64,000 nt of DNA from assembly GCF_000717915.1 (NCBI RefSeq), contig NZ_JOCX01000009.1:124001-188000 (forward strand), written 5' to 3'. The notes below the pieces were generated by a model. The model had not been told where the DNA came from. It did no database searches and worked only from the letters and a program-made list of their open reading frames with translations. Source of the stretch: Streptomyces sp. NRRL S-244 (GTDB lineage Bacteria > Actinomycetota > Actinomycetes > Streptomycetales > Streptomycetaceae). The number at the start of each line of letters is the position of its first letter. Positions within the stretch are counted from its first letter, which is position 1. The translations under genes were made by a program, and so were the position numbers. Shown here in pieces: positions 36,785 through 43,151 of the stretch.

Positions 36785-36793
36785 CGACGACGC

Positions 36794-36934
36794 GTGGCCC
36801 CGGGGCGGGAGAGGGCCGGCGATCCGGCGCTGTCCGAACTCCCGGCCCGACTGGAGCGGTACGCCCTGGCCCTCCCGACGCCGTCCGCCCTCCCGGCCTG
36901 GGCGGCCCCCCTGCTGGAGCGGGCGGCCGGCTGA
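36794..36934 (+). CDS. Possible short ORF or gene remnant after the GNAT gene
   Basis: 46 codons from GTG 36794: VAPGRERAGDPALSELPARL ... APLLERAAG. It begins 9 nt after the GNAT stop. No ribosome binding site beyond general GC-rich sequence; it reads like the C-terminus of a larger lost protein. Weak call. Confidence 0.25.
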   Translation: MAPGRERAGDPALSELPARLERYALALPTPSALPAWAAPLLERAAG

Positions 36935-36994
36935 TCAACCGGCTGCCGGGCCGGGCCCGTTCGGGGCGCGCCCCGGACACGCCCCGCAAACGCC

Positions 36995-37030
36995 GAGATC
37001 CCGCCCAGCCTTTCGGCTGAACGGGATCTC
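36995..37030 (-). terminator. Terminator downstream of tRNA-Ala
   Basis: Outer arms GAGATCCCG / CGGGATCTC and inner CAGCC / GGCTG, with TTTC loop. It starts 37 nt past the tRNA 3' end on the minus strand. Confidence 0.8.
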
Positions 37031-37067
37031 ATGACGTTCCCGGGAGCTACCCGTGAACTGTCGTTTG

Positions 37068-37141
37068 TGGACCTGTGGGGATTTGAACCCCAGACCCCCT
37101 CGATGCGAACGAGGTGCGCTACCAGACTGCGCCACAGGCCC
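37068..37141 (-). tRNA. tRNA-Ala (anticodon CGC)
   Basis: 74 nt, complete cloverleaf: acceptor GGGCCTG/CAGGTCC, D-stem GCGC/GCGC, anticodon stem CCTCG/CGAGG around TTCGCAT, and T-stem TGGGG/CCCCA around TTCAAAT. Anticodon CGC reads GCG. A G3-U70 wobble pair, the alanine identity element, is present. CCA is not encoded. Confidence 0.95.
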
Positions 37142-37217
37142 TTGCGACGTGTGAAACATTAGCATCCCCGCGCTGGTGCTCCAAAACCGATACCGGGGAG
37201 CGTCCGCGCAGGTCCGG

Positions 37218-38255
37218 TCACTCGTTCGCGGCGCGGGGGCGGTCGTCGCTCTCGTACTGGTCGAACAGCGGCGTGCGGCCGCGGCCCTGGCCGCGCGGGC
37301 GGGCGTTCGGGTGGGGCTTCTGGTCCGGCTTCTGGTCCGGCTTCGCCTCGGGCTTCGCGGCCGGAGAAGGCTGGGCGCGCAGCCGGGGGTCCGTCGGCTC
37401 GGCCGTGCTGGAGCGGGTCGCGCTCCAGGCGTCCGGGCTCGCCGGGCCGGTGGCGCGCGGGGCGACCGGGGCCGTCACGTACGTCGGCAGCGGGACCGGG
37501 ACCGGCTCCCAGCTGTCACCGCGGGCGGGGCCGCGTTCGCGCTCGCGCTGCTGGTCCACCCACTCGGCGTGGTCGGTCTGCTCGACCAGCGCGCGCCGTC
37601 CGGCCTCCTGCGGGGAGACCGGTGGCGCGGGGTCCGGTTCGGATCCCGCGGCCGCCTCCGGCTCGCGGCGGCGCGGGCGGTTCTCGCGCAGCTGCCGGGC
37701 GGCGGCCTCGGCGCGCCGCCGGTCCATCGTGAACTCGTAGCGCCGCCGCTCCTGGACCCGCAGGTGCACGATGTACGCGCTGAGCAGCAGGGCCGGCACG
37801 GCGGGCGCCCAGAGGTAGCCCAGGCCGCCGACCGCGGCGACGACCGCGCCGAGCGTGAAGATCAGGAAGAGGAGCGCGGTGGTGCGCCGGCGGCGCGCGA
37901 GCACCTGGAGGCGCTGCTCGCGCCGGTGCCGCTCCGCCACGGCCGACCTCGGCTCCGCCCTGGTCGGGGGCACGGCGACGGCCCGGGCGTCGGCGTCAAC
38001 GGAATTCACCGTTTCCGTCGCGGCGTCCGGGTCCGCGCGGTGCTCGGGACCGGCCTCTTGGTCGCCGCGTTCACGCAGCCCCTTGGCGTAACGGCGCTCC
38101 ATTCCCGCCCGGCCGGAAAGCAGCCGAATGGCAGTGGAGAAGCGTTCCGTCGGACGGGCTTCGTTCAGCTCGTCCTGCCTCCGGAGCCACATGGGCACCA
38201 AGTAGGCGGCCCAGGCCCCGACAATGACTGCGTAGATGAGGCCGCTGCTGCTCAC
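37218..38255 (-). CDS. sepX: Divisome membrane protein SepX / GlpR
   Basis: 345 aa, ATG 38255. One membrane segment at the N-terminus (about 4-24, GLIYAVIVGAWAAYLVPMWL), then a cytoplasmic Arg/Glu-rich domain with RRQDELNEARPTERFSTAIRL, a helical pair at about 125-165 (TTALLFLIFTLGAVVAAVGG and APAVPALLLSAYIVHLRV), and a long Arg/Pro/Lys tail. This plan and the first 45 residues match the actinobacterial GlpR/SepX family. Family knowledge: SepX is needed for septation in Streptomyces; GlpR is the membrane partner of the MoeA-like Glp in corynebacteria. The moeA/glp gene is four genes upstream, as expected. Confidence 0.8.
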   Translation of the reverse strand: MSSSGLIYAVIVGAWAAYLVPMWLRRQDELNEARPTERFSTAIRLLSGRAGMERRYAKGLRERGDQEAGPEHRADPDAATETVNSVDADARAVAVPPTRAEPRSAVAERHRREQRLQVLARRRRTTALLFLIFTLGAVVAAVGGLGYLWAPAVPALLLSAYIVHLRVQERRRYEFTMDRRRAEAAARQLRENRPRRREPEAAAGSEPDPAPPVSPQEAGRRALVEQTDHAEWVDQQRERERGPARGDSWEPVPVPLPTYVTAPVAPRATGPASPDAWSATRSSTAEPTDPRLRAQPSPAAKPEAKPDQKPDQKPHPNARPRGQGRGRTPLFDQYESDDRPRAANE

Positions 38256-38410
38256 ACCTCACACCGTAGAGGGGCGCGGCCGGGCGGATCCGCCAATTGG
38301 GCCGGTGTGTCGCGCGAACCGGCTGATATCACGGACTTTTTTTGTGATTCTTCGGATCAGGTTATGGGCGAATCGGTTCCGCCCCCCCGATAATTCGAAC
38401 AGTTATTCGT

Positions 38411-39001
38411 TTATGCGCGGGCCCGGTGCCAGCGGCACAGCAGTCCCTCCGGGACCTCCTCCGCCGTCAGCGCGTACACGAGGTGGTCGCGCCACGCGCC
38501 GTCGATGTGGAGGTAGCGCGGCCGCAGCCCCTCCTCGCGGAAGCCCAGCTTCTCCACGACCCGCCGGCTCGGCCCGTTCTCCGGGCGGATGCACACCTCG
38601 ATCCGGTGCAGCCCGACCTTCGTGAAGCAGTGGTCCACGGCGAGCGCGACCGCCGTCGGCATCACGCCCCGGCCCGCCACCTCGCGGTCCACCCAGTAGC
38701 CGACGTGGCCCGCGCACATCGAGCCCCAGGTGATCCCGGCGACCGTCAGCTGGCCGACCAACCGCCCCCGGTACTCGATGACGAAGGGCAGCATCCGCCC
38801 CGCGTTCGCCTCGGCCCGCAGATGGCGGACCATCTGCCGGTACGTCGGACGGTGGATCACCGGCCCCCAGGGCGCGGGCGGCGGAATCGTCGCCTCCCAC
38901 GGCCGGAGCCAGTCGCGGTTGCGCCGGTTGACCTCGCGCCAGGCGTTCTGGTCCCGCAGTTTTATCGGCCGGAGCGTGACGTCGCCGTCGGTGAGCACCA
39001 C
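38411..39001 (-). CDS. RimJ/RimL-like GNAT N-acetyltransferase
   Basis: 196 aa, GTG 39001 (a second GTG follows at once). TLRPIKLRDQNAWREVNRRN, then VGYWVDREVAGRGVMPTAVA (acetyl-CoA loop) and KVGLHRIEVCIRPENGPSRR are standard for ribosomal-protein-type Ala/Ser acetyltransferases. 17 nt after mogA, so in the same operon. In actinobacteria a rimJ-like gene sits between the glp and sepX genes, as here. Actual substrate unknown. Confidence 0.88.
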   Translation of the reverse strand: MVLTDGDVTLRPIKLRDQNAWREVNRRNRDWLRPWEATIPPPAPWGPVIHRPTYRQMVRHLRAEANAGRMLPFVIEYRGRLVGQLTVAGITWGSMCAGHVGYWVDREVAGRGVMPTAVALAVDHCFTKVGLHRIEVCIRPENGPSRRVVEKLGFREEGLRPRYLHIDGAWRDHLVYALTAEEVPEGLLCRWHRARA

Positions 39002-39018
39002 CGGCCAGGAGGGTCCGT

Positions 39019-39636
39019 TCAGCTCGCGCTCCCGGAGGGATCCGCCGGTCTGGGGTGGTCGCCGCCCCGGATCTGGTCCACGGCGTGCGGCAGGATCCGG
39101 GTCAGGACGGCCAGGCCGTCGCGCACCCCGCCCGTCGAGCCCGGCAGGTTCACGATCAGGGTGTGCCCGGCCACGCCCGCCAGCCCCCGGGACAGGGCCG
39201 CGGTCGGCACCTTCGCCAGGCCCTCGGCGCGGATCGCCTGCGGGATGCCCGGGACCTCGTAGTCCAGCACCCGCGCCGTGGCGTCCGGGGTGCGGTCGGT
39301 CGGCGAGATGCCGGTGCCTCCGGTGGTCAGGATGACGTCGTACCCGGCGGCCACGCCCTCGCGCAGCGCCTGCTCGACCGGATCCCCGTCGGCGACGACC
39401 CGCGGGCCGTCCACCGCGAAGCCGAGCTTCTCCAGCCCCTCGGCCAGCAACGGCCCGCCCCGGTCGGCGTACACGCCCGCCGAGGCGCGGTTCGAGGCGG
39501 TGACCACGAGCCCGCGCAGGGCGCGCCCGGAGTTCCGGGACGCCTCCGCATCCGGTGCGGCCTCCCGGGCCGGCCCGCTCCCGCCGGCCGGTACGGGCAC
39601 GTGGCTGAAGGCGTCACCGCCGCGCGGGGCGTTCAC
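39019..39636 (-). CDS. mog: Molybdopterin adenylyltransferase (MogA/MoaB)
   Basis: 205 aa from GTG 39636, overlapping the moaC stop as GTGA (39633-39636). Core motifs: LVVTASNRASAGVYADRGGP, VVADGDPVEQAL, LTTGGTGISPTDRTPDAT and LIVNLPGSTGGVRDGL, diagnostic of MoaB/Mog. The N-terminal 40 residues are an Ala/Gly/Pro extension. It adenylylates molybdopterin before MoeA inserts molybdate. Confidence 0.93.
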   Translation of the reverse strand: MNAPRGGDAFSHVPVPAGGSGPAREAAPDAEASRNSGRALRGLVVTASNRASAGVYADRGGPLLAEGLEKLGFAVDGPRVVADGDPVEQALREGVAAGYDVILTTGGTGISPTDRTPDATARVLDYEVPGIPQAIRAEGLAKVPTAALSRGLAGVAGHTLIVNLPGSTGGVRDGLAVLTRILPHAVDQIRGGDHPRPADPSGSAS

Positions 39637-40112
39637 GCGCGCGTCCAGTCGCCGGACTTCCCGCCGGTCTTCTCCTCCACCCGCACGTCCGTGATGACGG
39701 CGCCCTTGTCGACGGCCTTCACCATGTCGATCACCGTGAGCCCGGCGACCGCGACGGCCGTCAGCGCCTCCATCTCGACGCCCGTACGGTCGGTCGTCTT
39801 GACGGTGGCGAGGATCTCGACGGCGTCGTCGGCGACCGACAGGTCCACCTTCACGCCGGACACGGCGAGCGGGTGGCAGAGCGGGATCAGGTCGGGGGTC
39901 TTCTTCGCGCCCATGATCCCGGCGATCCGCGCGGTGGCGAGGGCATCGCCCTTGGGCACGCCCTCGCCGCGCAGCAGCTCGATCACCCGCGCGGAGACGA
40001 GCACGCGCCCGCTGGCCCGTGCCGTCCGCGTCGTGACGTCCTTCTCCGAGACGTCCACCATCCGGGCCGCGCCGGCCTCGTCGATGTGCGTCAGCCTGCT
40101 GTGCGTGGTCAT
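39633..40112 (-). CDS. moaC: Cyclic pyranopterin monophosphate synthase
   Basis: 159 aa, the usual family length, from ATG 40112 (MTTHSRLTHIDEAGAARMVD). Motifs: GDALATARIAGIMGAKKTPDL, IPLCHPL, TDRTGVEMEAL, MVKAVDKGAVI. It converts the MoaA product into cyclic pyranopterin monophosphate in molybdenum cofactor synthesis. moaA is not in the window. Confidence 0.97.
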   Translation of the reverse strand: MTTHSRLTHIDEAGAARMVDVSEKDVTTRTARASGRVLVSARVIELLRGEGVPKGDALATARIAGIMGAKKTPDLIPLCHPLAVSGVKVDLSVADDAVEILATVKTTDRTGVEMEALTAVAVAGLTVIDMVKAVDKGAVITDVRVEEKTGGKSGDWTRA

Positions 40113-40186
40113 AGGTTCGTGCCGCTCCCGCTCCGGGCCCCGCAAGGGCCTGTGTGGTGCAACACGCTACCCGCACCGGCCCTGCT

Positions 40187-41527
40187 TCAGCCGAGCAGGA
40201 CCACTTCGAGCTCGGCCCCCGGCTCCACCGAGGTGACATCCTCCGGTACGACCATCAGGGAGTCCGCGTGGGCCAGTGCCGCGATCAGGTGGGAGCCCGA
40301 TCCGCCGACCGGGCTGACCGTGCCGCTCTGCGCGTCGTACTTGCCGCGCAGGAACTGGCGGCGGCCGGCCGGGGAGCCCAGCGCCTTGTCGGCCTTCAGG
40401 GCGGCCCGCACGCTGGGCCGGCTGACGTCCGCCAGGCCCATGAGCGCGCGGATCGCGGGACGCACGAACAGCTCGAAGGAGACGTACGAGGACACCGGGT
40501 TGCCGGGCAGGGCCAGCAGGGGGGTGTGGTCCGGGCCGATCGTGCCGAAGCCCTGCGGCTTGCCGGGCTGCATCGCGAGCTTGCGGAAGTCCATCCGCCC
40601 GCCGTCGGGCTCCTCGTCCGCAGCGCCCACCGAGGACAGCGCCTCCTTGACCACGTCGTACGCGCCGACGCTCACACCGCCCGTGGTGACCAGCAGGTCC
40701 GCCCGGATCAGCTGGTCCTCGATGGTGGAGCGCAGGGTCTCGGCGTCGTCGGCGACGGCCCCGACCCGGTAGGAGATCGCCCCGGCGTCGCGCGCGGCCG
40801 CGGCCAGCGCGAAGCTGTTCGAGTCGTAGATCGTCCCCGCGGCCAGCGACTCGCCCGGCTGGACCAGCTCGCTGCCGGTGGACAGCACCACCACGCGCGG
40901 GCGCGGCCGCACCCGTACGGTGCCCCGCCCGATGGCGGCGAGCAGCGCGATCTGCGGCGGCCCGAGCACCGTGCCCGCGGCCAGCGCGAGGTCCCCGGCC
41001 TGGACGTCGCTGCCGCGCGCGCGGACGTGGGCCCGCGCCTCGGCGGCCCGGTGCACCCGCACCTCGCCGCCGGCGCCCTCGGGTGCCGCGCTGGCCGGGG
41101 TCATGCCGGCAGCCGCGCCGCCGCCCGTACCGCCGTCGGTCCACTCGACCGGTACGACGGCTTCCGCGCCCGGCGGCAGCGGGGCGCCGGTCATGATGCG
41201 GGCGGCCTGGCCGGGGCCGACGGTGGGCAGCTCGCCGCTGCCCGCCGCCACGTCCCCGATCACCGTCAGCACCGCGGGGAACTCCTCGCTCGCGCCCTGG
41301 ACATCGGCCGTGCGGACGGCGTACCCGTCCATGGAGCTGTTGTCGAAGGGCGGGAGGGCGACGGGCACGGTGACGTCCTCGACCAGGACACAGCCCTGGG
41401 CGTCGAGCAGCTGGAGCTCGATGGGCTCCAGCGGCCGGATCGCGGCGAGGACGTCAGCGAGGTGCTCGTCGACCGACCACAGGCGCTGGGCGTCCTGGCC
41501 GGTGTCCTGCGGTGCACGGCTGCTCAA
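40187..41527 (-). CDS. glp: Molybdopterin molybdenumtransferase MoeA / gephyrin-like protein Glp
   Basis: 446 aa from TTG 41527, four nucleotides after the galU stop, so coupled; AGGA precedes the TTG. Domains: N-terminal linear region, MoeA core with PPFDNSSMDGYAV, MTGAPLPPGAEAVVPVEW, an Ala/Gly-rich loop (about 140-165), VVVLSTGSELVQPGESL, LVTTGGVSVGAYDVVKEAL, and LLALPGNPVSSYVSFELFVR; C-terminal domain IV. Residues needed for molybdate insertion appear kept, so enzyme activity is possible. The location four genes from sepX/glpR suggests the cytoskeletal Glp, which binds FtsZ in corynebacteria. Both roles cannot be separated from sequence. Confidence 0.85.
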   Translation of the reverse strand: MSSRAPQDTGQDAQRLWSVDEHLADVLAAIRPLEPIELQLLDAQGCVLVEDVTVPVALPPFDNSSMDGYAVRTADVQGASEEFPAVLTVIGDVAAGSGELPTVGPGQAARIMTGAPLPPGAEAVVPVEWTDGGTGGGAAAGMTPASAAPEGAGGEVRVHRAAEARAHVRARGSDVQAGDLALAAGTVLGPPQIALLAAIGRGTVRVRPRPRVVVLSTGSELVQPGESLAAGTIYDSNSFALAAAARDAGAISYRVGAVADDAETLRSTIEDQLIRADLLVTTGGVSVGAYDVVKEALSSVGAADEEPDGGRMDFRKLAMQPGKPQGFGTIGPDHTPLLALPGNPVSSYVSFELFVRPAIRALMGLADVSRPSVRAALKADKALGSPAGRRQFLRGKYDAQSGTVSPVGGSGSHLIAALAHADSLMVVPEDVTSVEPGAELEVVLLG

Positions 41528-41531
41528 GGTC

Positions 41532-42434
41532 CTACATCTCCTCCGTGACGTAACGGTGAAGCCAGGTGCGGAACTCCGGGCCCAGGTCCTCACGCTCGCA
41601 CGCGAGGCGGACGATGGCCCGCAGGTAGTCCCCGCGGTCCCCGGTGTCGTAGCGGCGGCCCCGGAAGACCACCCCGTGCACCGGGCCGCCCACGGTCTCG
41701 TCGGCGGCCAGCTTCTGCAGGCCGTCGGTGAGCTGGATCTCCCCGCCGCGGCCCGGCTCGGTCTCCCGCAGTATGTCGAAGATCGCGGGGTCGAGGACGT
41801 ACCGTCCGATGACCGCGTAATTGCTGGGCGCGTCCTCGGGGTCGGGCTTCTCGACGAGCCCGGTGATCCTGACGACGTCCTCCTCGTCCGTGGCCTCGAC
41901 GGCGGCGCAGCCGTACAGGTGGACGTTGGCGGGGTCGACCTCCATGAGGGCGATGACCGTGCCGCCGCTGCGGGCGTGGACGTCGGTCATCTGGCGCAGC
42001 AGCGGGTCGCGCGGGTCGATCAGGTCGTCGCCGAGGAGGACGGCGAAGGGCTCGTCTCCGACGTGCGGCTCGGCGCACAGGACGGCGTGGCCGAGGCCGC
42101 GCGGGTCGCCCTGGCGGACGTAGTGCATGGTGGCCAGGTCGCTGGACTCCTGGACCTTCTTGAGCCGGTCGTCGTCGCCCTTGGCGATGAGGGCCGATTC
42201 CAGCTCGTAGTTGCGGTCGAAGTGGTCTTCGAGGGCGCGCTTGTTACGTCCTGTGATCATCAGGACGTCGTCCAGGCCTGCCGACACGGCCTCCTCGACC
42301 ACGTACTGGATGGCCGGCTTGTCCACGACCGGGAGCATTTCCTTGGGCGTGGCCTTCGTCGCGGGAAGGAAGCGGGTACCGAGACCTGCGGCCGGGATCA
42401 CGGCCTTCTTGATCACAGGGTGCAACTGAGTCAT
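41532..42434 (-). CDS. galU: UTP-glucose-1-phosphate uridylyltransferase
   Basis: 300 aa, ATG 42434. Nucleotidyltransferase signature AVIPAAGLGTRFLPATKATP, then EMLPVVDKPAIQYVVEEAV, FAVLLGDDLID, GLVEKPDPEDAPSNYAVIGRY and GGEIQLTDGLQKLA. It makes UDP-glucose for glycan and trehalose synthesis and would supply the galE product 40 kb away. First gene of the galU-glp-moaC-mog-rimJ run. Confidence 0.97.
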   Translation of the reverse strand: MTQLHPVIKKAVIPAAGLGTRFLPATKATPKEMLPVVDKPAIQYVVEEAVSAGLDDVLMITGRNKRALEDHFDRNYELESALIAKGDDDRLKKVQESSDLATMHYVRQGDPRGLGHAVLCAEPHVGDEPFAVLLGDDLIDPRDPLLRQMTDVHARSGGTVIALMEVDPANVHLYGCAAVEATDEEDVVRITGLVEKPDPEDAPSNYAVIGRYVLDPAIFDILRETEPGRGGEIQLTDGLQKLAADETVGGPVHGVVFRGRRYDTGDRGDYLRAIVRLACEREDLGPEFRTWLHRYVTEEM

Positions 42435-42530
42435 GGGCAGAACGATAGTGGGTCGTACAGACCGCTCCGGGTTTGATTCCGGTAAATAGATCCGACATTG
42501 CCCCGGTTTGAAAGGAAATCAGAGTCAGCT

Positions 42531-43145
42531 GTGGTAAAGAACCCGCCCCACCCGTCCGAAAAGGCCCGCCTGCGCCGGGAACTCCTCGCCTCCCGCCGGG
42601 CCCTGTCCCCCGATTCCCTGCGTACGTCGGCCCGCGCGCTCTCCCGCTCCGCCTGTGAACTGCCCGAGCTGGCCGATGCCCGGACGGTGGCGGCCTACGT
42701 CTCCGTCGGATCCGAACCCGGCACCCGCGATCTGCTGGACGCCCTGCGCGCGGCCGGGAAGCGGGTGCTGCTGCCCGTCCTGCTGCCCGACAACGACCTC
42801 GACTGGGCCGTGTACGAGGGCCCGGGCAGCCTGGCCGAGGCCGCTCACCCCGGGAAGATGCGGCTGCTGGAGCCGGCCGGACCCCGGCTCGGGCCGGACG
42901 CGGTCACCGGCGCCGACGCCGTCCTGCTGCCCGGGCTGGCCGTCGACGGGCGCGGGATGCGCCTGGGGCGCGGCGGGGGCTCGTACGACCGGGTGCTTGC
43001 GCGCCTGGCGCGCGCCGGGGCGCATCCCGCGCTGGTCGTACTCCTCTACGACGAAGAGGTGGTCGCGCGGGTCCCGGAGGAACCGCACGACCACCCCGTT
43101 CAGGCGGTGGCCACCCCGTCGGGGGTGGTCAGATTCACGGCTTGA
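42531..43145 (+). CDS. 5-formyltetrahydrofolate cyclo-ligase
   Basis: 204 aa, GTG 42531; a TTG at 42498 would add 11 residues. Motifs: KARLRRELLASRRALS, VAAYVSVGSEPGT, KMRLLEP, and the ATP/folate signature AVDGRGMRLGRGGGSYDR. It recycles 5-formyl-THF to methenyl-THF using ATP. Divergent from galU (96 nt). The stop codon is 6 nt from the stop of the convergent acylase gene, and both ends contain the same 12-bp sequence. Confidence 0.95.
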   Translation: MVKNPPHPSEKARLRRELLASRRALSPDSLRTSARALSRSACELPELADARTVAAYVSVGSEPGTRDLLDALRAAGKRVLLPVLLPDNDLDWAVYEGPGSLAEAAHPGKMRLLEPAGPRLGPDAVTGADAVLLPGLAVDGRGMRLGRGGGSYDRVLARLARAGAHPALVVLLYDEEVVARVPEEPHDHPVQAVATPSGVVRFTA

Positions 43146-43151
43146 GGCCGC

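Noticed and set aside
36794..36934. Confident new gene after the GNAT gene
   Set aside because: Short, no ribosome binding site and composition typical of noncoding GC-rich sequence; listed only as a weak call.
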